64,000 nt of DNA from Lachnospiraceae bacterium UBA1818 (GTDB lineage Bacteria > Bacillota > Clostridia > Lachnospirales > Lachnospiraceae). The translations under genes were made by a program, and so were the position numbers. This document shows, one piece after another, positions 10,174 through 18,886 of this stretch. Below the pieces are notes generated by a model. The model was not told the DNA's origin. It saw only the letters and a program-made list of their open reading frames with translations, and made no database searches. Location of the stretch: NCBI GenBank assembly GCA_904419285.1, contig CAJFQZ010000007.1:1-64000 (forward strand), given 5' to 3'. Every line of letters begins with the position of its first letter. Within the stretch, counting starts at the first letter, position 1.

Positions 10174-11361
10174 ATGGCAGAGTCAAAGAGAGATTACTAT
10201 GAAGTGCTCGGTGTAAGCAGGAATGCCACTGACGCAGAGATCAAGAAGGCATACCGTACGCTTGCCAAGAAATATCATCCCGATATGAATCCGGGTGACA
10301 AAGAGGCTGAAAAAAAGTTCAAAGAGGCTTCAGAAGCATATGCTGTCTTGAGTGATTCTGAAAAACGCCGTCAGTATGATCAGTTCGGTCATGCTGCCTT
10401 TGAGGGCGGAGCCGGCGGTGCAGGCGGATTCGGAGGATTTGATTTCAGCGGAGCAGATTTCAGCGATATCTTCGGAGATATTTTCGGAGATCTGTTCGGT
10501 GGCGGGGGCGCCCGCCGGGGACGCGGCAGTGGTCCAATGAAAGGCGCCAATATCAGGAAGAGCATCCGTATCACATTTGAGGAGGCCGTCTTCGGATGTG
10601 AGAAAGAACTCGATCTTGTACTGAAGGATCCATGCAGTTCCTGTAACGGAACAGGTGCTAAGCCGGGTACATCACCGGAAACATGCCCGAAGTGCGGCGG
10701 TAAAGGACAGGTCGTATACACTTCACAGTCCTTCTTCGGCACTGTCCAGAATGTGCAGACGTGTCCGAACTGCGGCGGTTCAGGAAAGATCATCAAAGAG
10801 AAATGTCCGGACTGTGCAGGAACAGGATATACGTCTAGCAGAAAGAAGATCAAAGTCACGATTCCGGCAGGTATCGATAACGGACAGAGCGTACGCATCC
10901 GTGACAAGGGTGAACCGGGCGTAAACGGCGGTCCGAGAGGAGATCTTCTTGTGGAGATCAATGTGTCGAGACATCCGATCTTCCAGAGACAGGACGTCCA
11001 TATCTTCTCAACAGTTCCGATCTCATTTGCAGTGGCGGCGCTGGGCGGTGATGTACGCATCCCGACTGTTGATGGCGACGTGATCTACACAGTAAAGCCG
11101 GGAACCAAGACAGATACAAAAGTACGCCTGAAGGGGAAAGGCGTTCCTTCTCTTCGCAATTCTCAGGTGAGAGGAGATCACTATGTCACCTTAGTCATCC
11201 AGACTCCGGAGCACCTGAGCGCTGAGGCAAAGGAGGCGCTGAAACGCTTCGATGAACTGACGGGAAACACTCTGCATCAGAATGATACAGAGCCGGAGAA
11301 AGGTGAGAAAAAGAAGAAAAAGGGCTTCATGGATAAAGTAAAGGAAGTCTTTGAAGAGTAA
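10174..11361 (+). CDS. dnaJ: Molecular chaperone DnaJ (Hsp40)
   Basis: DnaJ binds unfolded clients and stimulates the ATPase of DnaK. The J domain spans residues 5-70 with H-P-D at 35-37. A Gly/Phe-rich linker follows (about 75-115). Four zinc-binding C-x2-C-x-G-x-G repeats lie at about 153-215 (C-S-S-C, C-P-K-C, C-P-N-C, C-P-D-C), then two beta-sandwich client-binding domains. Length is 395, normal for type I DnaJ. It ends in a lysine-rich tail. It is the last gene of the chaperone operon and is followed by long palindromes. Confidence 0.97.
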   Translation: MAESKRDYYEVLGVSRNATDAEIKKAYRTLAKKYHPDMNPGDKEAEKKFKEASEAYAVLSDSEKRRQYDQFGHAAFEGGAGGAGGFGGFDFSGADFSDIFGDIFGDLFGGGGARRGRGSGPMKGANIRKSIRITFEEAVFGCEKELDLVLKDPCSSCNGTGAKPGTSPETCPKCGGKGQVVYTSQSFFGTVQNVQTCPNCGGSGKIIKEKCPDCAGTGYTSSRKKIKVTIPAGIDNGQSVRIRDKGEPGVNGGPRGDLLVEINVSRHPIFQRQDVHIFSTVPISFAVAALGGDVRIPTVDGDVIYTVKPGTKTDTKVRLKGKGVPSLRNSQVRGDHYVTLVIQTPEHLSAEAKEALKRFDELTGNTLHQNDTEPEKGEKKKKKGFMDKVKEVFEE

Positions 11362-11509
11362 ATTTCGGGCTGTATGGACAGTTCCGGCCAAGAATATCAT
11401 CCGAAAACAGGGGAAGCTGTTGGAAGAATTCCTTCTACGATAGGAGGACAGTTTCCTCTGTTTTCTGCTTTATTCCGACCAGAGCTGTCTGTACTACCTC
11501 GGAATTTAC
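11358..11509. repeat. Long imperfect palindrome (about 150 bases) overlapping the dnaJ stop
   Basis: Outer arms begin with GTAAATT at 11358 and end with AATTTAC at 11509; the pairing has many transition differences that remain pairable as G-U in RNA. Inner arms 11404-11419 and 11449-11464 match in 14 of 16 positions, and both differences are G-U compatible. This pattern points to selection on RNA structure. It may end transcription of the chaperone operon. Confidence 0.7.
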
Positions 11510-11544
11510 CCTAAAATCACAAAGTACAGCTGGGGTCTCGTTTT

Positions 11545-11894
11545 AAATCTCCGGGATTGTCGGACGGGTTTCCGATATGGAGAGATTAGAAACCGGCGGG
11601 ATGGGATGTAGAGAACTTTCGGAGATGAGGGGTGGGGGATTCTGGTGACTTTGAAGAAGGATTTAGAAAATCTTAAAGCTTCGGAAGATGGCGTTAATCC
11701 GAAAAACAGTATTGTCTGAGCGTCAGCGAGTTCGGATTGCTTTTAGCCGTCTTTCGAAGCTTTTAGTTTTTCTTATCCTTCGGAACGGAGCCTGAATCCC
11801 CCACCCCTCATCGCAGAATAGATTATAGTTACATCCCATCCCGCTGGTTTCGGATGTGAGTCAGATCAGAGACCTGCGCCGACAATCCGAATTT
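11545..11894. repeat. Very long imperfect palindrome (about 350 bases) between convergent genes
   Basis: Arm pairs, from outside in: 11554-11563 with 11879-11888 (10/10); 11589-11610 with 11830-11851 (21/22, the mismatch G-U compatible); 11624-11642 with 11794-11812 (19/19); about 11672-11692 with about 11747-11767 (most positions). Near the tip AATCCGAA pairs with TTCGGATT around the sequence TGAGCGTCAGCGAGT. The right end runs into the stop codon of the minus-strand debranching gene. It could be a two-way terminator, a structured RNA or a palindromic mobile repeat. Confidence 0.8.
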
Positions 11895-14007
11895 ATTTCG
11901 TCCGCTGCCCGGTAAATATGATCACCGACCGTTCTCCCAGAAGCAGATGTTTCTGAGTGTACGGCATTTCTTTTTCTGCGAATGTCTGCTGTTTCGGATC
12001 CCCGGTGTTGACAGCGATCTTCCAGCAGTATCCTTCTGGAAGATCGGGCAGCGTCATCTCGGCTGCATTCCAGTGAGCGTTCACAGCCACATAGATGAGG
12101 TCTTCGCGGGCATTCTCTTCGTCATACCCGGAGAAGAGAACGCAGGATACATAGTCGCTTTCCGGAGCGTCAGGCTCCCAGGGAGTCAGGCCATGGATGC
12201 TCATGGACGGAAAACCGATATAACTTGGCTCCAGATCTCTGCGGACAGCAGGGTGATCCATACGGAAGGCGATCATATAGCGGAAGAATTCAAACATATC
12301 CCGATTCTTCTCGAAAAGGCTCCAGTCCAGCCAGGAGATCGCATTGTCCTGGCAGTAGGGATTGTTATTTCCGTAGCGTGTGTCGCAGAATTCATCGCCG
12401 GAGAGGAACATGGGAGTTCCGCGGCTGCACATGAGAACTGCGCAGGCATTCATCATCATCTTTCTTCGGAGTGCGAGGACGTTCGGATCATCCGTGTCTC
12501 CTTCCACACCGCAGTTCCAGCTGTTATTGTCGTCGAAACCGTCTGTGTTGTTCCAGCCGTTTGCCTCATTGTGTTTCTGATTATAGCTGTACAGGTCGTT
12601 CAGGGTGAAGCCGTCATGACAGGTCAGGAAGTTGACAGATGCGTTCCCGCCGCGGTAGACCGGGTCATAGAGATCCGGCGAACCGGTCATACGCTGAGCT
12701 GCGATGCCGGACATCCCGGGATCGCCTTTCAGGAAGCACCGCATATCGTCCCGGTACCGTCCGTTCCATTCTGCCCATCGTTTCCAGGATGGGAAAGAAC
12801 CGACCTGGTAGAGCCCGCCCGCATCCCACGCCTCAGCGATCAGTTTGACATTTCCGAGAATGGGATCAAAGGCAAGGCTTCGCAGAAGAGGCGGCTGGTT
12901 CAGCGGCGTCCCGTTCTCGCTCCGGCCCAGGATGGAGGCAAGGTCAAAGCGGAATCCATCTACCCGGTAATCTGTTACCCAGTAGCGAAGGCAGTCCAGG
13001 ATCAGTTCCTGGACTACCGGATGATTGCAGTTCAGTGTATTTCCGCAGCCGCTGAAATTATAGTATTTTCCGTCCGGTGTGAGCATGTAGTAGATATTGT
13101 TGTCAAAACCTTTAAAGCAGAAGGAAGGTCCCATCTCGTTCCCTTCCGCCGTGTGGTTGAATACCACGTCGAGGATCACATCGATCTCGTTGTCATGGAG
13201 TGCCTTGATCAGGTGCTTTAACTCCATACCCTCCCGGTTGTATTCCACACCGGATGCGTAGCTTGTGTTGGGGGCGAAAAAACAGACCGGGTTGTATCCC
13301 CAGTAGTCCAGAAGTTTATTTTCATCGATCAGCCGGGCGTCCCGCATCTCGTCAAATTCGAACACCGGCATCAGTTCCACGGCGTTGATCCCGAGCTTCT
13401 TCAGATAAGGGATCTTTTCCTCCAGTCCACGGAAGGTGCCGGGACAGGAGACGTTGGATGTGGGAGATTTGGTAAAACCCCGGACATGGAGCTCATAGAT
13501 CACAAGATCCTCCATGGGAATTGGTTCGCTGCGCTCCAGTCCCCAGTCAAAGTTGTTCTGTACGACCCGGGCACGGTAGCTGTGCTGAGGATTGTTCTTG
13601 CACCCCCACTGGCTCTGTCCGGTGACGGCTCTGGCATAAGGGTCGAGCAGGATCTTGGACTTGTCGAAACGAAGTCCTTTCTTTTCATCGTAAGGCCCGT
13701 CGAGGCGGTAGGCGTACTCAAATTCCTCCACATCCAGACCGAACACGATCATAGAGTAGACAAATCCGATCTTATAGTTATCCGGAAATTTCAGGGCGGC
13801 AAAGGGCTCCTCCGCCTCCCGGTGGAAGAGGAGCAGCTCACAGGATGTTGCCCCGTGGGACTGGATCGTAAAATTGACTCCGCCCGGGATGATAGTTGCT
13901 CCGAAGAAACGGAAGAATCCGGGGCGTACCTGAAATCCGGATATGTTATCCAATGGTTTTAGCTGGCGGCCGGGAACGAGCACCAGGTCAGATGTATGCA
14001 GTGACAT
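11893..14007 (-). CDS. glgX: Glycogen debranching enzyme, GH13 isoamylase type
   Basis: Predicted to hydrolyse alpha-1,6 branches of glycogen or related glucans. It has an N-terminal CBM48-like beta domain (P-G-G-V-N-F-T-I-Q-S). The GH13 barrel follows with D-V-V-F-N-H-T-A-E-G, G-F-R-F-D-L-A (catalytic Asp), A-E-A-W-D-A (catalytic Glu) and L-T-C-H-D-G (third acid). An ATG at 14016 directly abuts the GGAG site. The ATG at 14007 has a nine-base spacing and is preferred, giving 704 residues. It is a single gene, convergent with dnaJ and divergent from the PurF-like gene. Substrate range (glycogen, starch or pullulan) cannot be settled from sequence. Confidence 0.88.
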   Translation of the reverse strand: MSLHTSDLVLVPGRQLKPLDNISGFQVRPGFFRFFGATIIPGGVNFTIQSHGATSCELLLFHREAEEPFAALKFPDNYKIGFVYSMIVFGLDVEEFEYAYRLDGPYDEKKGLRFDKSKILLDPYARAVTGQSQWGCKNNPQHSYRARVVQNNFDWGLERSEPIPMEDLVIYELHVRGFTKSPTSNVSCPGTFRGLEEKIPYLKKLGINAVELMPVFEFDEMRDARLIDENKLLDYWGYNPVCFFAPNTSYASGVEYNREGMELKHLIKALHDNEIDVILDVVFNHTAEGNEMGPSFCFKGFDNNIYYMLTPDGKYYNFSGCGNTLNCNHPVVQELILDCLRYWVTDYRVDGFRFDLASILGRSENGTPLNQPPLLRSLAFDPILGNVKLIAEAWDAGGLYQVGSFPSWKRWAEWNGRYRDDMRCFLKGDPGMSGIAAQRMTGSPDLYDPVYRGGNASVNFLTCHDGFTLNDLYSYNQKHNEANGWNNTDGFDDNNSWNCGVEGDTDDPNVLALRRKMMMNACAVLMCSRGTPMFLSGDEFCDTRYGNNNPYCQDNAISWLDWSLFEKNRDMFEFFRYMIAFRMDHPAVRRDLEPSYIGFPSMSIHGLTPWEPDAPESDYVSCVLFSGYDEENAREDLIYVAVNAHWNAAEMTLPDLPEGYCWKIAVNTGDPKQQTFAEKEMPYTQKHLLLGERSVIIFTGQRTK

Positions 14008-14395
14008 AAAGGTCATCTCCTTTTCAAATCAACAGGTCGGTTCCATGAAGCCTGATATGGGAACAGTGCGGCTGGCACCGTCATTTCCCTTCCGATGCTG
14101 TATGACTCCATTATAGACCATAAAAAGAAGAAAGCAAAGGAAAACAATACTGCAGAATGATATAGCGGCGCAGCAGAGCCGGCGAAAAACAGATGAGGGA
14201 TATTTGAGACAGCCTGCGGGCCGGAATTGGAAGGAGTCTTCCTTATAAAAACATATAAGTATTAATGAAGAATGCAGAGGGAAAGGTTATTGACTTTTCC
14301 CCTGCATTTACTTTATGCTGTATGAGTAAAGTGGGACAGCCTGCGAAGGATACAGTGCGGTCCCGGTTGGAGCGATATGAAGGAGGATATGTTTA
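14008..14395. other. Divergent intergenic region between the debranching gene and the PurF-like gene
   Basis: No gene is seen here. A TATAAT for the minus-strand gene lies at 14110-14115 (read on the minus strand) with only a weak -35 to its right. The plus-strand promoter is described separately. The sequence gacagcctgcg occurs twice (about 14209 and 14335). Nothing else stands out. Confidence 0.5.
14290..14319 (+). promoter_or_regulatory. Promoter of the PurF-like gene
   Basis: TTGACT at 14290-14295, 18-base spacer, TATGCT at 14314-14319. The gene starts at 14396 behind AGGAGG, leaving a leader of about 70 bases. Confidence 0.55.
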
Positions 14396-15808
14396 ATGGG
14401 CGGTTTTTTTGGCGTTGCATCGAAAAAGGATTGTGTGCTGGAGCTTTTTTACGGAGTGGATTATCATTCTCATCTGGGTACAAGAAGAGGAGGAATGGCA
14501 GTTTATGGAGCGGGCGGATTCAACCGCGCCATACATAATATAGAAAATTCTCCCTTCCGGACAAAGTTTGAACGGGATGTGGAGGAACTGCAGGGAAATC
14601 TGGGAATCGGCTGTATCTCAGACTATGAGCCCCAGCCGCTGCTGCTCCAGTCCCATCTGGGAAGCTTTGCGATCACAACAGTCGGCAAGATCAATAATCA
14701 GGAGGAAATCCTTGACAAGGCGTATAAAGACGGCAGGACACATTTCCTCGAGATGAGCGGCGGACAGATCAATGCGACGGAGCTGATCGGATCCCTGATC
14801 TGCAGTCAGGAGTCTATCACTGAGGGAATCAAATATGTGCAGGAACTGGTGGACGGTTCTATGTCGATCCTGATCATGACGAAGGAAGGAATCTATGCGG
14901 CGAGAGATCTTCATGGAAGAACTCCTGTGGTGATCGGAAGAAAAGAGGACGCCTACTGCGTCTCCTTCGAAAATTTTGCCTATCTGAATCTGGGATATGA
15001 ACACTATCGGGAACTGGGACCCGGGGAGATCGTATATATCACGCCGGAGAGCGCTGTGACTCTTGTGGAGCCCCGGAAAGAGATGAAGATCTGTTCTTTC
15101 CTGTGGGTATACTATGGATACCCTACCTCTTCCTATGAAGGAGTCAATGTGGAGGAAATGCGCTATCACTGCGGCAGCATGCTTGCAAAGAGGGACGGAG
15201 ACACCGTGCATCCTGACATTGTGGCGGGAGTGCCGGATTCCGGCGTGGCTCACGCGATCGGGTATGCCAATGAGTCAGGGATCCCGTATGCGAGACCGTT
15301 TATCAAATATACTCCGACGTGGCCGAGATCATTTATGCCGACTAACCAGAGCCAGCGGGATCTGATCGCAAGGATGAAACTGATCCCGGTACAGGCCCTG
15401 ATCGAGAATAAGCGTCTTCTGCTGATCGACGATTCGATCGTGCGCGGCACACAGCTTCGGGAGACGACAGAGTTTCTCTACAGGAGTGGCGCAAAGGAAG
15501 TCCATGTCCGTCCTGCATGCCCACCTCTCGTATACGGATGTAAGTATCTGAATTTCTCCCGCTCAAAATCAGAGCTGGAGCTGATCACAAGAAGGGTAAT
15601 CAGGGAGAGAGAGGGAGACAACTGCCCGGCGGAGATCCTGGAAGAGTATACGAATCCGGATACCTGCCGTTATGCGCAGATGATAGAGGATATCCGGAGA
15701 CAGCAGAATTTTACTACCCTTCGGTACCACAGGCTGGATGATCTTCTGGCATCTATCGGTATTGAACCGTGCAAGGTATGTACCTACTGTTTTAATGGAA
15801 AAGAGTGA
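14396..15808 (+). CDS. PurF-like amidophosphoribosyltransferase paralogue without the catalytic N-terminal Cys
   Basis: PurF makes phosphoribosylamine from PRPP and glutamine; its glutaminase uses a Cys exposed at the N-terminus. Here the protein begins M-G-G-F-F-G-V where PurF has M-C-G-V/I-F-G, so the nucleophile is Gly. The H-R-G-Q glutamine-site motif is also changed (T-R-R-G-G at about 27-31). The phosphoribosyltransferase half is well kept, with L-L-I-D-D-S-I-V-R-G-T at about 341-351, and the C-terminal C-x2-C-x2-C-F-N-G-K remains. ATG 14396 has a strong ribosome site, and no in-frame start upstream would supply a Cys. It may use ammonia or have another PRPP-dependent or regulatory role. 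It is a single gene with its own promoter and terminator. Confidence 0.85.
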   Translation: MGGFFGVASKKDCVLELFYGVDYHSHLGTRRGGMAVYGAGGFNRAIHNIENSPFRTKFERDVEELQGNLGIGCISDYEPQPLLLQSHLGSFAITTVGKINNQEEILDKAYKDGRTHFLEMSGGQINATELIGSLICSQESITEGIKYVQELVDGSMSILIMTKEGIYAARDLHGRTPVVIGRKEDAYCVSFENFAYLNLGYEHYRELGPGEIVYITPESAVTLVEPRKEMKICSFLWVYYGYPTSSYEGVNVEEMRYHCGSMLAKRDGDTVHPDIVAGVPDSGVAHAIGYANESGIPYARPFIKYTPTWPRSFMPTNQSQRDLIARMKLIPVQALIENKRLLLIDDSIVRGTQLRETTEFLYRSGAKEVHVRPACPPLVYGCKYLNFSRSKSELELITRRVIREREGDNCPAEILEEYTNPDTCRYAQMIEDIRRQQNFTTLRYHRLDDLLASIGIEPCKVCTYCFNGKE

Positions 15809-15840
15809 CAGCCAGCCTTGGAGAGCTGCGATATAAGAAT

Positions 15841-15882
15841 AAGACCGGAATGCGGAATAAGCCCCCATTCTGGTCTTTCTAT
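15841..15882 (+). terminator. Rho-independent terminator after the PurF-like gene
   Basis: Arms 15841-15852 (aagaccggaatg) and 15866-15877 (cattctggtctt) pair with one G-U, followed by a T-rich stretch to about 15884. Confidence 0.8.
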
Positions 15883-15930
15883 TTAAAAAATGAAAGGTTT
15901 CTAAAGCCTATTAAAGAAATGTGAACTCTA

Positions 15931-15958
15931 TTGACTCGCGGCTGTTTTATAGTATTAT
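15931..15958 (+). promoter_or_regulatory. Promoter of the second dnaK
   Basis: TTGACT at 15931-15936, 16-base spacer, TATTAT at 15953-15958. No CIRCE element is present. Confidence 0.6.
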
Positions 15959-15976
15959 TTAATATTAGGGATAAAC

Positions 15977-16036
15977 TGCCGAAATGGGGCCGCGCACAGA
16001 GACAGACCGTGCGGCCGCAGGAGAAACATTCCGGCA
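15977..16036 (+). other. Hairpin in the 5' leader of the second dnaK
   Basis: Outer arms 15977-15986 (tgccgaaatg) and 16027-16036 (cattccggca) pair with one G-U. Inner arms 15988-15997 and 16009-16016 form a GC-rich stem with a small bulge. The structure ends just before the GAAGGAG ribosome site at about 16040, which stays unpaired in this fold. Confidence 0.55.
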
Positions 16037-16057
16037 TCAGGAAGGAGCAACAAAAGC

Positions 16058-17815
16058 ATGGGAAAAGTAATCGGGATCGATCTGGGCACAACGAACAGCT
16101 GTGTCTCTGTGATCGAGAACAATGTACCGGTGATCATACCAGGAGCATCCGGAAGCATGACTACACCGAGCGTGGTCGCATTTACAAAGAACGGGGAGAG
16201 ACTGATCGGTGAGAGCGCCAGGAGGCAGGCTGTCACCAATCCGGATCGGACAATCAGCTCAGTGAAGCGCCATATGGGAACAGACTGGAGCGTGAAGATC
16301 GACGGGAAAGAATACAAGCCGCAGACGATCAGCGCCATGATCTTAAGGCAGCTGAAAAAGGATGCGGAAGAATTTACCGGCGAGGAAGTGACAGAGGCTG
16401 TGATCACGGTTCCCGCGTATTTTAATGATATACAGAGGCAGGCGACCAAGGATGCAGGAAGGATCGCCGGGCTGAATGTGAAGCGTATTATCAATGAGCC
16501 CACCAGTGCTGCTCTTTCCTATGGACTGAACCACGGCGAAGCGCAGAAAGTCATGGTTTTTGATCTGGGCGGCGGTACATTTGACGTCTCCATCATCGAG
16601 ATTGGCGACGGAGTGGTAGAGGTCCTTGCAACAGCAGGGGATAATCATCTCGGGGGAGATGATTTTGACGACAGGATCGCCGGCTGGATCGTTCAGAATT
16701 TTAAGGCGGAGCACAGGGTAGATCTGAGCAGGGACTTTGCCGCCATGCAGAGAGTGCGGGATGCGGCGGAGCGGACGAAGAAGGAGCTGTCCTCTTCAGG
16801 CAGTTCCCACATCATCCTTCCATACCTGACCCAGGTGAAGGGAGAGCCGGTGCACCTCGATCTGACGCTCACGCGGGCGAAGTTCGAGGAGCTTGTGAGC
16901 GATCTGATCGAGCGGACTGCACAGCCGGTGAGAAACGCGCTGAATGATGCCCGGATCAGTCCCTCCCAGCTTGGAAGAGTGCTGCTCGTAGGAGGATCCA
17001 CCAGGATACCGGCGATCCAGAACAAGGTAAGGGAGTTGACTGGAAAGGAACCGTCCAAGAATATCAATCCGGATGAGTGTGTGGCAAAGGGAGCGGCGAT
17101 CCTGGGAAGCACACTGCAGGGGAATGGGATCGTTGCGGCGGATACCGGGAAAGACCTGCTGCTTCTGGATGTGACGCCCATGAGTCTTTCCATTGAGACA
17201 GTAGGAGGCGTGGCGACCCGCCTGGTGGAGAGGAATTCCACACTCCCGACCCGGTACTCCAGGATCTTTTCTACTGCCGCGCCGTATCAGCGGACCGTGG
17301 AGATCCATGTCCTCCAGGGGGAGAGACCCATGGCGAGGGATAACAAGACGATTGGAAAATTTAAACTCAAAGGCATAAAACCGGCGCCCGCAGGCGTCCC
17401 TCAGATCGAAGTGACGTTTGATATCGATGCCAACGGGATACTGAAAGTATCAGCAAGAGATATGGACACAGGAAAGGAACAGTCCATAACCATTACCGCG
17501 AATGACAGGATGTCTGAGGAAGAGATCCGGCAGGCGATGGCGGATGCCCAGAATTATGCGGGGCAGGATCAGATCCGCCGGGAAGCGATGGAGGTGCTGA
17601 ACGACTCCCAGAACCTGCTGGCGAGGACAGAACAGGCCGTGAAGAACGCCGGAAAACTGCTGGATAAAAATGTAAAGAAACAGGTGAAGGCCGATATCAG
17701 CCGGCTGAGAAAGCTTGTTATGAAATGCCGGCTGGACAGGGTGACGGAAGCAGATGTGGAGGAGATGAGGAATGCCAGAGCCCAGCTGGAGAGCAGCGCG
17801 GCGCAGATCGGGTAA
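16058..17815 (+). CDS. Second DnaK (Hsp70), stand-alone paralogue
   Basis: This is an ATP-driven Hsp70 chaperone. The complete ATPase domain has [10 protein letters not shown] (5-14), the T-T-P-S-V-V-A-F block, [10 protein letters not shown] (about 168-177) and G-G-S-T-R-I-P. The substrate-binding domain includes [15 protein letters not shown]. Length is 585 residues; it lacks the Gly/Pro-rich tail and terminal D-x-V-D-x-D-Y-x-E-V seen in the operon copy (ending at 10021), and its C-terminal helical lid is shorter. It is monocistronic and lacks CIRCE, so its control differs from the hrcA operon. It may take over or specialise, especially if the operon dnaK is truly broken. Confidence 0.93.
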   Translation: MGKVIGIDLGTTNSCVSVIENNVPVIIPGASGSMTTPSVVAFTKNGERLIGESARRQAVTNPDRTISSVKRHMGTDWSVKIDGKEYKPQTISAMILRQLKKDAEEFTGEEVTEAVITVPAYFNDIQRQATKDAGRIAGLNVKRIINEPTSAALSYGLNHGEAQKVMVFDLGGGTFDVSIIEIGDGVVEVLATAGDNHLGGDDFDDRIAGWIVQNFKAEHRVDLSRDFAAMQRVRDAAERTKKELSSSGSSHIILPYLTQVKGEPVHLDLTLTRAKFEELVSDLIERTAQPVRNALNDARISPSQLGRVLLVGGSTRIPAIQNKVRELTGKEPSKNINPDECVAKGAAILGSTLQGNGIVAADTGKDLLLLDVTPMSLSIETVGGVATRLVERNSTLPTRYSRIFSTAAPYQRTVEIHVLQGERPMARDNKTIGKFKLKGIKPAPAGVPQIEVTFDIDANGILKVSARDMDTGKEQSITITANDRMSEEEIRQAMADAQNYAGQDQIRREAMEVLNDSQNLLARTEQAVKNAGKLLDKNVKKQVKADISRLRKLVMKCRLDRVTEADVEEMRNARAQLESSAAQIG

Positions 17816-17882
17816 GGAAGCGTTTGTAACTGTTCAGAGTAACAAGCTCTTAAAGTAGTGTACAAGATCTGCTGAAATATGG

Positions 17883-17888
17883 TATACT
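17883..17888 (+). promoter_or_regulatory. -10 box for the Mrp gene
   Basis: TATACT at 17883-17888; the best -35 (TGTACA, 17859-17864, 18-base spacer) is weak. The gene starts at 17930. Confidence 0.4.
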
Positions 17889-17929
17889 ATCGGAGTAACC
17901 AAAAAAATATCAGAGAGAAGGTAGTAAAA

Positions 17930-18784
17930 ATGTCAGAAGTACAGAACAATGAAGGATGTACGGAAGAGTCCTGCGCGGGATGTGCACATGCGGATTCCTG
18001 CAGCAGCAAGAAAACAGATTTCAGAGAGCCGGCAAATAAGTATTCCAATATAAAGAAAGTGATCGGCGTTGTCAGCGGCAAGGGAGGAGTAGGAAAGTCA
18101 CTTGTCACAGCATCGCTCGCCAGGATGATGCGCAAAAAGGGATATACAGTAGGTATCCTGGATGCGGATATTACGGGACCATCGATCCCGAAGATGTATG
18201 GAGTTCACGATAAGGCGGCGGGCGCGGAAGATTCGATCTTCCCGTGTGTTGCAAAAGATGAGACACGGATCATGTCAGTGAATCTGCTGCTTCCGGATGA
18301 GTCGGCGCCTGTCATCTGGCGCGGACCGATCATCGCAGGGGTGGTTAAACAGTTCTGGACAGATGTCATCTGGGGAGACATCGACTATCTGTTTGTGGAT
18401 ATGCCGCCCGGAACAGGCGACGTTCCGCTGACTGTATTTCAGTCTCTGCCGGTGGACGGCGTGGTCATCGTGACATCACCGCAGGATCTGGTGAAGATGA
18501 TCGTGAAGAAAGCTGCGAATATGGCTGCCCAGATGAATATTCCGGTTCTCGGGATCGTGGAGAACTACAGTTATGTGAAATGTCCTGACTGCGGAAAGGA
18601 GATCAGGATATTCGGTGAGAGCCATATCGACGAGACAGCCGGCGAGATGGGAATCCCGGTACTCGGAAAAATGCCGATTGACGCGGATCTCGCGGCAAAG
18701 GTCGAGGACGAGAAGTTTTATGAGGCGGAGAATCCGTATCTGGATGAAGAAAAGATCATAACCTGTTTTGAGAATACAAAATAA
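17930..18784 (+). CDS. Mrp/NBP35-type ATP-binding Fe-S cluster carrier
   Basis: Mrp/ApbC proteins bind a 4Fe-4S cluster as dimers and pass it to apo-proteins using ATP. The N-terminus carries four Cys at 10, 15, 18 and 24, an added ferredoxin-like motif common in anaerobes. The deviant P-loop G-K-G-G-V-G-K-S is at about 49-56, D-M-P-P-G-T-G-D near 161, and the conserved C-x2-C (K-C-P-D-C-G) near 220. The frame is open to 17879, but ATG 17930 with an upstream agaaggtag is the likely start (284 residues). It is followed by a terminator, so it is a single gene. Confidence 0.9.
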   Translation: MSEVQNNEGCTEESCAGCAHADSCSSKKTDFREPANKYSNIKKVIGVVSGKGGVGKSLVTASLARMMRKKGYTVGILDADITGPSIPKMYGVHDKAAGAEDSIFPCVAKDETRIMSVNLLLPDESAPVIWRGPIIAGVVKQFWTDVIWGDIDYLFVDMPPGTGDVPLTVFQSLPVDGVVIVTSPQDLVKMIVKKAANMAAQMNIPVLGIVENYSYVKCPDCGKEIRIFGESHIDETAGEMGIPVLGKMPIDADLAAKVEDEKFYEAENPYLDEEKIITCFENTK

Positions 18785-18792
18785 CAGACGTG

Positions 18793-18832
18793 ACAGCTCC
18801 TGCCATTGACCGGCGGGGGCTGTTCCTTTTTT
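18793..18832 (+). terminator. Rho-independent terminator after the Mrp gene
   Basis: Arms 18793-18804 (acagctcctgcc) and 18812-18823 (ggcgggggctgt), pairing with G-U, followed by ttcctttttt. Confidence 0.85.
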
Positions 18833-18886
18833 GGGGAAGGAAATGGGCAGAGGGGTCTGTTTTGTGGAGAGGAGAGAAAAGATTTT

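Noticed and set aside
11947-13221. 424-codon open frame on the plus strand
   Set aside because: It is antisense to the debranching enzyme gene, whose GH13 motifs are intact on the other strand.
17826-17846. Possible second copy of the 6154-6233 palindromic unit
   Set aside because: Only a short stretch (gtaactgttca) resembles the arm, with changed bases and no second arm. It is too short to support a repeat.
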